DNA of 13,336 nucleotides from Candidatus Nanopelagicales bacterium. GTDB lineage: Bacteria > Actinomycetota > Actinomycetes > S36-B12. Below, one piece after another: positions 1-7,953 of the stretch. The stretch covers positions 1 to 13,336 of the forward strand of contig JAGYOB010000242.1 in the NCBI GenBank assembly GCA_018399515.1, in the 5' to 3' direction. The notes below the pieces were generated by a model that made no database searches, had not been told where the DNA came from, and saw only the letters and a list, made by a program, of their open reading frames with translations. The position numbers and the translations under genes are program-made. Position 1 is the first letter of the stretch. Each line of letters starts with the position of its first letter.

Positions 1-1
1 C

Positions 2-52
2 TCCGACGACGAGACCGACGCCGAAGGCGCTGGTAAGGGTGCCGGCACATGA
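2..52 (+). CDS. C-terminal tail of upstream gene (partial), probably an ABC transporter ATPase
   Basis: Only the last 16 codons and a TGA stop lie in the window. The visible tail is acidic and glycine-rich (SDDETDAEGAGKGAGT) and carries no diagnostic motif. The stop overlaps the start of the next gene in an ATGA junction, so the two are probably translated together. Since the next gene is an ABC-2 type permease, the missing partner is most likely its ATP-binding subunit. That identity is inferred from context only; a disordered tail such as this could belong to many proteins. Confidence 0.6.
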   Translation, partial: SDDETDAEGAGKGAGT

Positions 53-828
53 CCACCGATTCAGCGACGACTCAGGGTGGTTCGCGATCGCGGCGCATCG
101 CCATCCAGGCCGGTTACGACACCCGCTTGACGATGGCGAATGGCGAGCAGATCCTGCTGACCGTTCTCATTCCCATCGGCGTTCTCCTCGGACTGACGTA
201 TATTCCCGGGCTCGTCGTCCGTCCAGACGACGTCGGCGCCAGCGTCACCCCTGTCGATCTCGCTGTCCCGGGTGCGCTGGCTGTCGCTGTTTTGTCCAGT
301 GCATTCGCCTCGCTGGCGATCGCCACCGGATTCGATCGGCGATCTCGATCCCTGCTCCTCCTGGCCACCACTCCCCTATCGCGCGTCGAGCTCGTCTGGG
401 CGCGCGCACTGAGCACCATGGTGATCGTCCTCGCGCAGGTGGTCGTCATCGCCATCATCGCGCTATTCCTGGGATGGCGACCCGACGCACGATCGGTGTG
501 GCTGGTCGCCTTCGCCATCATCGGCGGACTGAGTCTGGCGGCATGCGCGGTCATGATCGCCGGACTCCTGCGCGCCGAGGCCACCTTGGCGCTGGCCAAC
601 GGGATCTTCCTCGTCCTCCTCGTCGCCGGGGGAACCGCGATTCCGGCAACGAGCCTGCCGGGCTGGTGGTCGGTGATCGCCCAGGCATTGCCCAGCGGAG
701 CGCTGGCCCAATCCCTGCGCTGGAGTGCTCTGGATCTGACCGGCTTCCCCGTCGTGTCAGTGGCCGTCATCATCGTCTGGGGCGTCGTGGCGTCGGTGAT
801 CGCGCGTCGGACTTTCCGCTGGGAATAG
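49..828 (+). CDS. ABC-2 type transporter permease
   Basis: An integral membrane protein of 259 residues with about six hydrophobic segments (roughly 36-52, 71-93, 122-141, 149-172, 178-199 and 234-253) and a short polar N-terminus. The cytoplasmic stretch after segment 2, GFDRRSRSLLLLATTPLSR (residues 94-112), resembles the conserved loop of ABC-2 permeases where the ATPase couples. The ATG at 49 has an AAGGG ribosome site at 35-39 and overlaps the previous stop. Actinobacteria often carry an ABC-2 transporter beside ctaA (for example the Rv1456c-Rv1458c region of Mycobacterium tuberculosis). The cargo is unknown; the heme A context makes a heme- or cytochrome-related role possible, but nothing in the sequence shows it. 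Confidence 0.85.
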   Translation: MTTDSATTQGGSRSRRIAIQAGYDTRLTMANGEQILLTVLIPIGVLLGLTYIPGLVVRPDDVGASVTPVDLAVPGALAVAVLSSAFASLAIATGFDRRSRSLLLLATTPLSRVELVWARALSTMVIVLAQVVVIAIIALFLGWRPDARSVWLVAFAIIGGLSLAACAVMIAGLLRAEATLALANGIFLVLLVAGGTAIPATSLPGWWSVIAQALPSGALAQSLRWSALDLTGFPVVSVAVIIVWGVVASVIARRTFRWE

Positions 829-857
829 CCGGACGAATGCACCTGTTCGAGCGGAAA
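813..857 (+). other. Bipartite inverted repeat at permease stop / ctaA upstream region
   Basis: TTTCCGCT at 813-820 is perfectly complementary to AGCGGAAA at 850-857. Inside it, CGAA at 834-837 pairs with TTCG at 846-849. The 3' arms are contiguous (TTCGAGCGGAAA), so the RNA could form 12 pairs in two stacked stems with a 13-nt bulge on the 5' side and an 8-nt loop. The structure covers the permease stop codon and ends 13 nt before the proposed ctaA -10 box. No T-run follows, so it is not a classical terminator. It may protect the 3' end of the transporter mRNA or act as an operator. Confidence 0.4.
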
Positions 858-870
858 CGGCTGGCCGTCG

Positions 871-883
871 TAGCCTAGAAGCG
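871..883 (+). promoter_or_regulatory. Probable leaderless promoter of ctaA (TAGCCT -10 box)
   Basis: TAGCCT at 871-876 fits the actinobacterial TAnnnT -10 pattern and lies 6 nt before the GTG at 883, the distance expected if transcription starts at the start codon itself. No Shine-Dalgarno sequence precedes the GTG, which agrees with a leaderless mRNA. No clear -35 element is seen. Confidence 0.5.
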
Positions 884-1920
884 TGTCCTCTTCAGCTGCA
901 CCCACGAGTGGTCCTGTGACATCGGGCGGATCCGCCATGCCCGACGCGACCGCACCGCGGGGTCTGCGGCGACTATTCGTCGCTAACCTCATCGCGCAGA
1001 TCGGCATCGTCATCACCGGTGGGATCGTGCGATTGACCGGATCTGGACTGGGTTGTCCCACCTGGCCCGAATGCGTCGATGGATCGCTGACCCCGACCTC
1101 CGCACAGGAGGAGTCGACCGCGCAGAAGGTCTTGGAGTTCGGCAATAGACTGCTCACCTTCGTCCTTGCGGCTCTCGCCATCGCTGCAGTGATCGCGACG
1201 ATCGTGTGGATTCGTCGGCGTCGTGCGGCCGGTCTGGGAGGACGCCGACCGCTGCTGGTCCTCGCCTCGATTCCCCTGATCGGAACCATCGTGCAAGCCG
1301 TTCTCGGCGGCATCACGGTTCTGACCGGACTCAGTCCCCTGGCAGTCGCAGCGCACTTCCTGGTCTCGATGGCGATCATCGCGGCATGCGTCGTACTCGT
1401 CGTTCGCGCGGGCGAACCAGGCGATCTGCCCCGGGCATATTCGGTCGCCCTCCCCCAACGCGTCCTCGTTCGGGGGCTCCTGGCGGTCACCGCCGTTGTC
1501 GTCATCCTCGGCGTCATCGTCACCGGTTCGGGACCGCACGCCGGCGACGACGATGTGGCCTCACGCTTCCCCATCGAATTCGCTACGGCCGCCTGGCTGC
1601 ACGCCGATGCCGTCTGGCTTTTCCTGGGCTTGCTGGCCGGCGTTCTGGGCACCGCATGGATACTCGGTTGGCCACAGCCACTCAGCCGCCGTGCCTGGTT
1701 GCTGGCGGCGGTTGCTGTCGTGCAAGGAGTGATCGGCTACCTGCAATATGCCACGGGAGTCCCCGAAGCCCTGGTGGCCATCCACCTCCTCGGTGCCTGC
1801 CTAACCTGGGCTGGAGCTGTCTGGCTGACACTGGGAATCCGCACCCGAGGTGTCGCGGTCGCATCCGATCGGTTCGAGCGGCTGCATGGTGACGCCGTCG
1901 CGCCAGTCGAGGGCCGGTAG
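883..1920 (+). CDS. ctaA: Heme A synthase (COX15/CtaA family)
   Basis: Oxidises the C8 methyl of heme O to the formyl group of heme A in the cytoplasmic membrane, for cytochrome aa3 oxidase. The protein has 345 residues and about eight hydrophobic helices. The first extracellular loop carries the family signature GGIVRLTGSGLGCPTWPEC (residues 46-64) with the cysteine pair C58/C64. Likely heme ligands are H158 (AAHFLVSM), H240 (WLHADAVW) and H301 (AIHLLGAC). The helix that has Glu-x-x-His in Bacillus CtaA reads EFGNR here (E85, N88), so the acidic residue is kept and the first histidine is replaced. GSGPHAGD (215-222) is also typical of the family. GTG at 883 was chosen because of the leaderless -10 box; ATG at 937 is an alternative. 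Convergent with ctaB. Confidence 0.93.
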   Translation: MSSSAAPTSGPVTSGGSAMPDATAPRGLRRLFVANLIAQIGIVITGGIVRLTGSGLGCPTWPECVDGSLTPTSAQEESTAQKVLEFGNRLLTFVLAALAIAAVIATIVWIRRRRAAGLGGRRPLLVLASIPLIGTIVQAVLGGITVLTGLSPLAVAAHFLVSMAIIAACVVLVVRAGEPGDLPRAYSVALPQRVLVRGLLAVTAVVVILGVIVTGSGPHAGDDDVASRFPIEFATAAWLHADAVWLFLGLLAGVLGTAWILGWPQPLSRRAWLLAAVAVVQGVIGYLQYATGVPEALVAIHLLGACLTWAGAVWLTLGIRTRGVAVASDRFERLHGDAVAPVEGR

Positions 1921-1970
1921 TAGATCGTCCCGACGGGTCCTATCGCGCGCTGAGCGACACCGGGCCGGGA

Positions 1971-1992
1971 GGTCAGCCGAAGACCGGTGACC
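1971..1992. terminator. Possible bidirectional hairpin between convergent ctaA and ctaB
   Basis: GGTCA at 1971-1975 pairs with TGACC at 1988-1992, and CCG (1977-1979) with CGG (1985-1987). This gives an 8-bp stem with one bulged G and a 5-nt loop. It overlaps the ctaB stop codon and lies 50 nt past the ctaA stop. Neither strand has a T-run, so if it terminates transcription it does so weakly or with Rho. Confidence 0.35.
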
Positions 1993-2911
1993 CCACGAAC
2001 GGATCGATACCGACAGCCAAGAACAACATGGCCAGGTAGGTGATCGATCCATGGAACAGACGCATCGGCGCCGGATCGGCAACGCCTTTACCCACGCTGA
2101 ACCACAGCCGTCCCACCTCGGCGAGGAACAGCACGCCCAGAACGATCGCCGTGATCGTGTACACCGGCCCCATAGGCGCCAGCCAGATCAGCGACAGGGA
2201 CGCTGCGATCATCAGCACCGAGTACCCCAGGATGTGCCGCATGACGATCCGCGGTTCGGCGAGGACCGGAAGCATGGGCACCCCGGCCGCCTCGTAGTCA
2301 TCGCGATAGCGCAACGAAAGGGGCCAGTAGTGCGGTGGCGTCCAGAAGAACACGACGAGGAATAACGCCACCGCCGCCCAGGAGAGCGAGTCGGTGACCG
2401 CTGCCCAGCCGATCAGAACCGGCATGCAGCCCGCAGCGCCTCCCCAGACGATGTTCTGCGCGGTCCTGCGTTTGAGCACGACGGTGTAGCCGACCGCATA
2501 GGCCGCAATGGCAATCACGGCCAGGGCTGCTGCCAGGGGGGTCGTGAACCACCAGAGCACGACGATGCTGGCGATCGACAAGATCGTGGCGAAGATCACA
2601 CCCGAGCGAGCCGAGATACGGCCACTGGCCACCGGGCGATGCGCCGTTCGCTGCATCAGGGCATCGATATCTCGGTCGTACACGCTATTGAAAGTGCTGG
2701 CACCGGCCGCAGCCAAAGATCCGCCGACCACCACGGCGACCATCGTGGTGAGGTCCGGCCACCCTCCCGCGGCAAGGATCATCGTCGGCAGGGTCGTCAC
2801 AAGCAGAAGCTCGATGATGCGTGGTTTCGTGATGGCCACATAGGCCAACACAGTGGAACGCCAGCCCCGGTCCGACCCGAGATCCGCCGATCGTCGATCG
2901 AGCGTCGCCAC
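1973..2911 (-). CDS. ctaB: Protoheme IX farnesyltransferase (heme O synthase)
   Basis: A membrane UbiA-family prenyltransferase that adds a farnesyl group from farnesyl diphosphate to heme B, giving heme O, the substrate of the convergent ctaA product. The 312-residue length is usual for the family. The first aspartate motif is NSVYDRDID (N75, D79, D83, the NxxxDxxxD prenyl-diphosphate/Mg site), followed by the conserved RTAHRPVASGRIS. The second acidic site is YRDDYEAAGVPMLP (from Y202, with D204 and D205). VAITKPRIIELLLVTTLP (25-42) is the typical first-helix entry. GTG at 2911 is supported by AAGGG 9 nt upstream on the minus strand. The gene is transcribed away from tkt, probably from a promoter near 3070, which gives a leader of about 150 nt. 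Confidence 0.96.
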   Translation of the reverse strand: MATLDRRSADLGSDRGWRSTVLAYVAITKPRIIELLLVTTLPTMILAAGGWPDLTTMVAVVVGGSLAAAGASTFNSVYDRDIDALMQRTAHRPVASGRISARSGVIFATILSIASIVVLWWFTTPLAAALAVIAIAAYAVGYTVVLKRRTAQNIVWGGAAGCMPVLIGWAAVTDSLSWAAVALFLVVFFWTPPHYWPLSLRYRDDYEAAGVPMLPVLAEPRIVMRHILGYSVLMIAASLSLIWLAPMGPVYTITAIVLGVLFLAEVGRLWFSVGKGVADPAPMRLFHGSITYLAMLFLAVGIDPFVGSPVFG

Positions 2912-2959
2912 CGCGATCCACCCTTCGTCGACTCGGTCGGACGGTGCCCGTAACCGCCA

Positions 2960-2985
2960 GCGGATCCCCCCGGATGAGGGGCCGC
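2960..2985 (-). other. GC-rich stem-loop in the ctaB leader region
   Basis: On the + strand GCGG (2960-2963) can pair with CCGC (2982-2985), and CCCC within 2966-2971 with GGGG (2978-2981), leaving an asymmetric bulge. The element lies 49-74 nt upstream of the ctaB start and would be inside the ctaB 5' leader if transcription begins near 3060. GC-rich DNA forms such stems easily, so a function is only possible. Confidence 0.25.
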
Positions 2986-3067
2986 ACCCATCGAGTGAAG
3001 CGATCGGATTGGCCCACCGTGTCGGGAGATGCCGCAGGGACGGTCCGTGATCTTGTGTTCACCATGA

Positions 3068-3073
3068 AGTCTA
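3068..3073 (-). promoter_or_regulatory. Candidate -10 box of ctaB (TAGACT)
   Basis: The minus strand reads TAGACT at 3073-3068, a good TAnnnT element. Transcription from about 3061 would give ctaB a leader of about 150 nt. No convincing -35 hexamer is seen at 15-18 nt. Its upstream side faces the tkt promoter, so both -35 regions would fall in about 3089-3100. Confidence 0.4.
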
Positions 3074-3117
3074 CCTTTTGTCTCCTCGTTGCCTCGGTGG
3101 GCTTCGGCTGCGATCGC

Positions 3118-3131
3118 TAGGCTGCGGACCG
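3118..3131 (+). promoter_or_regulatory. Probable leaderless promoter of tkt (TAGGCT -10 box)
   Basis: TAGGCT at 3118-3123 is followed after 7 nt by GTG at 3131. No Shine-Dalgarno sequence lies in between. The geometry matches leaderless actinobacterial genes and repeats what is seen at ctaA. It would drive the tkt-tal-zwf-opcA operon. Confidence 0.5.
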
Positions 3132-5245
3132 TGACGACTCCGATGACGACCGGTCCGGTCGATACCCGCGAATACCCGCTGTCGACCAACCTGGATATTC
3201 CTGCCTGGGGACCTCTGGATGACCAGACGGTCGCGACGATCCGCGGACTGGCGATGGACGCCGTGCAGAAGGTCGGCAACGGGCATCCGGGAACCGCCAT
3301 GAGCCTGGCACCGGCCGCTCATCTGCTGTTCAGCCGCTTTCTCCGGCACGATCCCACCGACCCCTCATGGCTGGGCCGCGATCGATTCGTGCTGTCGTGC
3401 GGGCATTCTTCGCTGACGCTCTACATTCAGCTCTACCTCACCGGCTACGGCCTGGAACTCTCGGATCTGGAGTCCTTCCGCACCTGGGGCAGCCGCACCC
3501 CCGGACATCCCGAGCACGGTCACACCGTCGGCGTCGAAACGACGACGGGTCCACTGGGACAGGGCATCTCCACGGCCGTCGGTATGGCGATGGCCACCCG
3601 ATACGAGCGCGGGCTGCTCGACCCCGATGCACCCTGGGGCACCAGCCCGTTCGATCACCACGTGTGGGTGATCGCCTCCGACGGTGACCTCGAGGAGGGC
3701 ATCAGCTCCGAGGCTTCGAGCCTGGCCGGCACCCAGCGCCTGGCGAATCTGACCGTGATCTGGGATGACAACCACATCTCGATCGAGGGGGACACCGCCG
3801 TCGCGTTCACCGAGGATGTCGCCGAGCGCTATGAGTCCTATGGCTGGCGCGTCCACGAGGTCGGGTTGACGCCCACCGGGGATGTCGATGTCGAGGCGCT
3901 CGCTGAAGCCCTGACAGCGGCGCGCCTGGAATCCGAACGCCCCACCTTCATCGCGATGCGCTCGGTCATCGCCTGGCCGGCCCCGAATGCGCAGAACACC
4001 GGTAAAGCCCACGGCGCGGCACTGGGTGCACCAGAGGTCGCCGCCACCAAGGAGCGTCTGGGCCTGGATCCCACACGCGATTTCGCCGTCGATGATGACG
4101 TGCTCGCCCACACTCGCTCGGTTGCTGAACGCAATAGGCCCCTGCGCGATTCCTGGGACGCCGTCTACGCCTCGTGGCGGGCGCGCCAGCCCAAGAGAGC
4201 CGAACTCCTCGATCGCCTGCTGGCTGGGGAGTTGCCCGGTGATATCGACACGGCTCTTCCGTCGTTCGAGACCGGCGCGTCGATCGCGACCCGCAGTGCG
4301 TCCGGTACCACGATCAACGCACTCGCGGCCGTGCTGCCCGAGATGTGGGGCGGATCCGCGGATCTAGCCGGAAGCAACAACACCACGATCGATGCGGGCA
4401 TGTCGTTCCTCCCCGCCGGCACACCCGCATCGGATGCTTCGCCCTATGGCCGAGTCATCCACTTCGGCATCCGCGAACATGCCATGGGAGCGATCCTCAA
4501 TGGCATCGCCCTGTCCGGATTATCGCGACCCTTCGGTGGCACCTTCTTGGTTTTCAGCGATTACATGCGCGGTGCCGTTCGCCTGTCGGCATTGATGAAT
4601 GTGCCGGTGACTTATGTGTGGACCCACGACTCCATCGGGCTCGGTGAGGACGGCCCGACGCATCAGCCGATCGAGCACCTGTGGAGCCTTCGCGCACTCC
4701 CCGGTCTCGCAATCGTTCGCCCCGCGGACGCTCGCGAAACCGCCGCATCCTGGCTGGCGATCTTGCGCCAGCACGGTCCCGCCGGATTGATCCTCAGCCG
4801 CCAGGGGCTACCCGTGCTGGCCGAAACGCAGGACATCGATGCAGACCGGATCGCCAAGGGCGCGTACATCCTCGTTGACTCCGACTCCCCGCAGCCGGCG
4901 GCGATCATCATCGCGACCGGATCGGAGGTGTCCCTCGCCATCGACGCACACAACACCTTGAAGCAGTCGGGAATCGACGTTCGAGTCGTCTCGGCACCAT
5001 GTCTGGAATGGTTCGACGCGCAGCCCGAGGCCTACCGTCTCGGCGTCCTGCCCACCGACTGCCGGGCGCGAGTCTCGGTCGAAGCAGGCGCCACGATCGG
5101 CTGGTACAAATACGTCGGTGATTCCGGCGAGGTTATCGGCCTCGATCACTTCGGTGCCAGCGCCGATGCAGCGACTCTCTTCACCGAATTCAACATCACC
5201 GCACAGGCGGTGGTCGATGCTGTGCGACGCACCCTGGACCGTTAG
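3131..5245 (+). CDS. tkt: Transketolase
   Basis: A thiamine diphosphate enzyme that moves two-carbon ketol units between sugar phosphates in the non-oxidative pentose phosphate pathway. From GTG 3131 it has 704 residues, the normal bacterial length. Visible sites: GNGHPGTAMSLAP (H52) and SCGHSSLTLY (H92) in the active site; TPGHPEH (124-130); the ThDP-Mg motif SDGDLEEG (183-190) ending in DDNHISIEG (N214); DLAGSNN (411-417) opening the pyrimidine domain; the catalytic glutamate in GIREHAMG (E449); GEDGPTHQP (505-513); and the C-terminal domain with IIIATGSEV. An upstream in-frame TTG at 3089 is rejected because it would run through the -10 box. First gene of tkt-tal-zwf-opcA; tal follows after 44 nt. 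Confidence 0.96.
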   Translation: MTTPMTTGPVDTREYPLSTNLDIPAWGPLDDQTVATIRGLAMDAVQKVGNGHPGTAMSLAPAAHLLFSRFLRHDPTDPSWLGRDRFVLSCGHSSLTLYIQLYLTGYGLELSDLESFRTWGSRTPGHPEHGHTVGVETTTGPLGQGISTAVGMAMATRYERGLLDPDAPWGTSPFDHHVWVIASDGDLEEGISSEASSLAGTQRLANLTVIWDDNHISIEGDTAVAFTEDVAERYESYGWRVHEVGLTPTGDVDVEALAEALTAARLESERPTFIAMRSVIAWPAPNAQNTGKAHGAALGAPEVAATKERLGLDPTRDFAVDDDVLAHTRSVAERNRPLRDSWDAVYASWRARQPKRAELLDRLLAGELPGDIDTALPSFETGASIATRSASGTTINALAAVLPEMWGGSADLAGSNNTTIDAGMSFLPAGTPASDASPYGRVIHFGIREHAMGAILNGIALSGLSRPFGGTFLVFSDYMRGAVRLSALMNVPVTYVWTHDSIGLGEDGPTHQPIEHLWSLRALPGLAIVRPADARETAASWLAILRQHGPAGLILSRQGLPVLAETQDIDADRIAKGAYILVDSDSPQPAAIIIATGSEVSLAIDAHNTLKQSGIDVRVVSAPCLEWFDAQPEAYRLGVLPTDCRARVSVEAGATIGWYKYVGDSGEVIGLDHFGASADAATLFTEFNITAQAVVDAVRRTLDR

Positions 5246-5289
5246 TACCGAACTCCACACACCCCACCAGTCCAACGGGAAGGCACCAC

Positions 5290-6420
5290 ATGTCCGCACC
5301 CGCCGTACTCACCGATATCACCGATGCTGGCGTCTCGATTTGGCTGGATGATCTTGATCGACACCGCTTGACCAGTGGGAATCTGGCGCACCTCATTGAT
5401 TCACGCTGTGTGCGAGGAGTCACCACGAATCCCACGATCTTCGGTCGCGCTATCACCGGTGAAGCATCGGCCTATGCCACCCAGATTGCCGAGCTCGCCG
5501 CTGCCGGCGTCGATGCCGAAGGAGCGGTCCGGGCCATGACCACTGACGATGTGCGTGCCGCGTGCGATGTCTTCGCACCGCTGTGGGAGGCCAGCGGCGG
5601 CATCGACGGGCGCGTTTCGATCGAGGTTGATCCCCGCCTCGCTCGCGATACCGAAGCCACGATCACCCAGGCTCGCGAGCTCTGGGCGGAGGTCAACCGA
5701 CCCAACGTCTTGATCAAGATCCCCGCGACGCTCGAGGGCTTGCCCGCCATCACCGAGGTAATCAGCGACGGCATCAGCGTCAACGTGACCCTGATCTTCT
5801 CTCTCGCGCGGTACTCGGCGGTTCTCGATGCCTGGATGTCTGGACTCGAACGCGCCCTGGCCCGCGGGCATGAACCCGCCTCGATCGTGTCTGTTGCTTC
5901 GTTCTTCGTCAGCCGGATCGATACCGCCGTCGACAAGCGTCTCGATGCCCTCGCCACACCGGAGGCTGCCTCACTTCGAGGCCAGGCTGCATTAGCCAGC
6001 GCGCGATTGGCGTGGGGCGTGTACACCGACACGCTCCAGTCCCCCCGATGGGCGAGTCTGGTGGCCCAGAGCGCCCAACCCCAGCGCCCCCTGTGGGCAT
6101 CAACGGGGGTGAAGGACCCCGCGTTCCCCGACACCCGCTACGTGCTCGACCTCGTCGCGCCCGGCTGTGTAAACACGATGCCCGAGAAAACCCTGGAGGC
6201 AGTCGCCGACCACGGAACCTTCGCCGGGGACACGGTCAGCGGCACCCAGGACGACGCAGGACAGGTGTGGGCACAGCTGAAGGCATTGGGCATCGATGAG
6301 CCGTCCGTGGCCGCCGACCTCGAACAGGCCGGCGTCGCCTCCTTCGAGCAATCGTGGATCGACCTGCTCGACGCCGTGGGCAAGCAGCTCGACACCGCAC
6401 GCACGGCATCGTCGGACTGA
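5290..6420 (+). CDS. tal: Transaldolase
   Basis: Transfers a dihydroxyacetone unit from sedoheptulose-7-phosphate to glyceraldehyde-3-phosphate in the cytosol. The 376 residues match the actinobacterial TalA/B-type enzyme. GVTTNPTIF (43-51) is the phosphate-side signature. The Schiff-base lysine is K143 in NVLIKIPAT. SVNVTLIFS (163-171) and the late STGVKDP (271-277) are further family motifs. ATG at 5290 has a strong GGGAAGG ribosome site at 5278-5284. It lies 44 nt after tkt and 15 nt before zwf with no promoter visible between, so it is read as the second gene of the operon. Confidence 0.96.
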   Translation: MSAPAVLTDITDAGVSIWLDDLDRHRLTSGNLAHLIDSRCVRGVTTNPTIFGRAITGEASAYATQIAELAAAGVDAEGAVRAMTTDDVRAACDVFAPLWEASGGIDGRVSIEVDPRLARDTEATITQARELWAEVNRPNVLIKIPATLEGLPAITEVISDGISVNVTLIFSLARYSAVLDAWMSGLERALARGHEPASIVSVASFFVSRIDTAVDKRLDALATPEAASLRGQAALASARLAWGVYTDTLQSPRWASLVAQSAQPQRPLWASTGVKDPAFPDTRYVLDLVAPGCVNTMPEKTLEAVADHGTFAGDTVSGTQDDAGQVWAQLKALGIDEPSVAADLEQAGVASFEQSWIDLLDAVGKQLDTARTASSD

Positions 6421-6435
6421 TCTGATGGGTCATCC

Positions 6436-7953
6436 GTGAACCCCCTGCGCGATCCTCGAGACGCTCGACTCCCCCGGATTGCCGGACCCTGTTCGGTCGT
6501 GCTCTTCGGGGTCACCGGCGATCTCGCACGCAAGAAGATCATGCCCGCCATCTACGACCTGGCTAATCGCGGTCTGCTACCACCCGGATTCGGACTCGTT
6601 GGTTTCGCACGACGGGAATGGGCAGACGAGGACTTCGCACAGGAAGTGCACGATTCGGTGAGAGAGTTCGCGCGCACTCCGTTCCGCGAGGAGGTTTGGC
6701 GCCAACTCGCCCAGGGCATCAGGTTCGTCGCCGGCGACCTTGCCGACCCCCAGGCATTCCGCACACTTCGAGAAACTGTTCTCGCACTTGATGCCGAGCG
6801 CGGCACGCTCGGCAACCACGCCTTCTATCTGTCCATCCCTCCCGGTCTCTTTCCGACAGTTGTGGCCCAGATTCAGCAGGCCGGCCTGGCCGACAGTCCT
6901 GCCGGCGCGTGGCGCCGGGTCGTCATCGAGAAACCGTTCGGCCATGACCTCGCCAGCGCTGAGAGCCTCGATCAGGTCCTCGCGGATGTCTTCGCACCAG
7001 ATGAGATCTTCCGGATCGACCACTACCTCGGCAAGGAAACCGTGCAGAACATCCTTGCTGTCCGGTTTGCCAACGAGATGTTCGAGCCACTATGGAACTC
7101 CCGCTATGTCGATAACATCCAGATCACCCAGGCTGAGGACATCGGCATCGGCGGACGCGCAGGGTATTACGACGGCATCGGCGCAGCCCGCGACGTCATC
7201 CAAAACCACCTGCTGCAACTTCTCGCGCTCACCGCCATGGACGAACCGCTGTCCTTCGACCCGCGTCAGGTCCGCCAGGAAAAAGAGAAGGTCCTCGCTG
7301 CTGTCACCGTCCCGCAGGACATCGATCGCCATACCGCGCGGGGACAGTACGCCACGGGGTGGCAGGGCGGTGTTCCCGTGGTGGGCTATCTCGAGGAACC
7401 GGGTATCCCCGCGGAGTCAACCACCGAAACCTTCGCCGCTATCCGCGTCGATATCGATAACCGGCGCTGGGCCGGGGTCCCGTTCTATCTGCGCACCGGC
7501 AAACGGCTGGGACGTCGAGTGACCGAGGTGGCTGTGGTGTTCAAGCGGGCACCGCATCTGCCCTTCGCCTCCACCTCCGTGCTCGAGTTGTCCGATAACG
7601 CTCTGGTCTTCCGGATTCAGCCCGATGAGGGCATCACGCTGCGTTTCGGCTCGAAAGTGCCCGGGGTTTCGGGGATGGAAGTCCGTGACGTCACGATGGA
7701 TTTCCAGTATGGCGATTCCTTCGTCGACACCAGCCCCGAGGCCTATGAGCGGCTGATCCTCGATGTGCTGCTCGGCGACCCACCGCTGTTCCCTCAGGCT
7801 CGCGAGGTCGACCTGAGTTGGCGCATCCTCGATCCGGTCTTGGAACGCTGGGCTGATTCTGGCCGACCGGACGCCTATGCCTCAGGCGGCTGGGGGCCGG
7901 CGTCGGCCTACGAGATGATCGCCCGCGACGGTCGCACCTGGAGGAGGCCGTGA
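6436..7953 (+). CDS. zwf: Glucose-6-phosphate 1-dehydrogenase
   Basis: Oxidises glucose-6-phosphate to 6-phosphogluconolactone, producing NADPH. The 505 residues include the nucleotide-binding FGVTGDLARKK (24-34), EKPFG (165-169), the substrate signature RIDHYLGKETVQN (193-205, with H196 and K200), and the likely catalytic base H258 in RDVIQNH. The LRTGKRL stretch typical of the second domain is also present. The start is GTG at 6436, 15 nt after the tal stop, with only a weak GATGGG upstream; coupling to tal translation is likely. The stop overlaps the opcA start by four bases (GTGA), which agrees with the two proteins working together. Confidence 0.97.
   Translation: MNPLRDPRDARLPRIAGPCSVVLFGVTGDLARKKIMPAIYDLANRGLLPPGFGLVGFARREWADEDFAQEVHDSVREFARTPFREEVWRQLAQGIRFVAGDLADPQAFRTLRETVLALDAERGTLGNHAFYLSIPPGLFPTVVAQIQQAGLADSPAGAWRRVVIEKPFGHDLASAESLDQVLADVFAPDEIFRIDHYLGKETVQNILAVRFANEMFEPLWNSRYVDNIQITQAEDIGIGGRAGYYDGIGAARDVIQNHLLQLLALTAMDEPLSFDPRQVRQEKEKVLAAVTVPQDIDRHTARGQYATGWQGGVPVVGYLEEPGIPAESTTETFAAIRVDIDNRRWAGVPFYLRTGKRLGRRVTEVAVVFKRAPHLPFASTSVLELSDNALVFRIQPDEGITLRFGSKVPGVSGMEVRDVTMDFQYGDSFVDTSPEAYERLILDVLLGDPPLFPQAREVDLSWRILDPVLERWADSGRPDAYASGGWGPASAYEMIARDGRTWRRP

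Noticed and set aside
114..1652. Minus-strand open frame of 512 codons across the permease and ctaA
   Set aside because: Rich in Arg, Thr, Ser and Pro with no domain, and it lies opposite two clear membrane-protein genes. High GC content lengthens such antisense frames.
2685..3065. Minus-strand ATG frame preceded by AAAGG, a possible leader peptide of ctaB
   Set aside because: It continues far into ctaB out of frame, has no family features, and its ATG would be at or before the likely transcription start.
3089..3130. Upstream TTG start for transketolase
   Set aside because: The added codons would cross the TAGGCT box and do not resemble transketolase N-termini; the GTG at 3131 is better placed.
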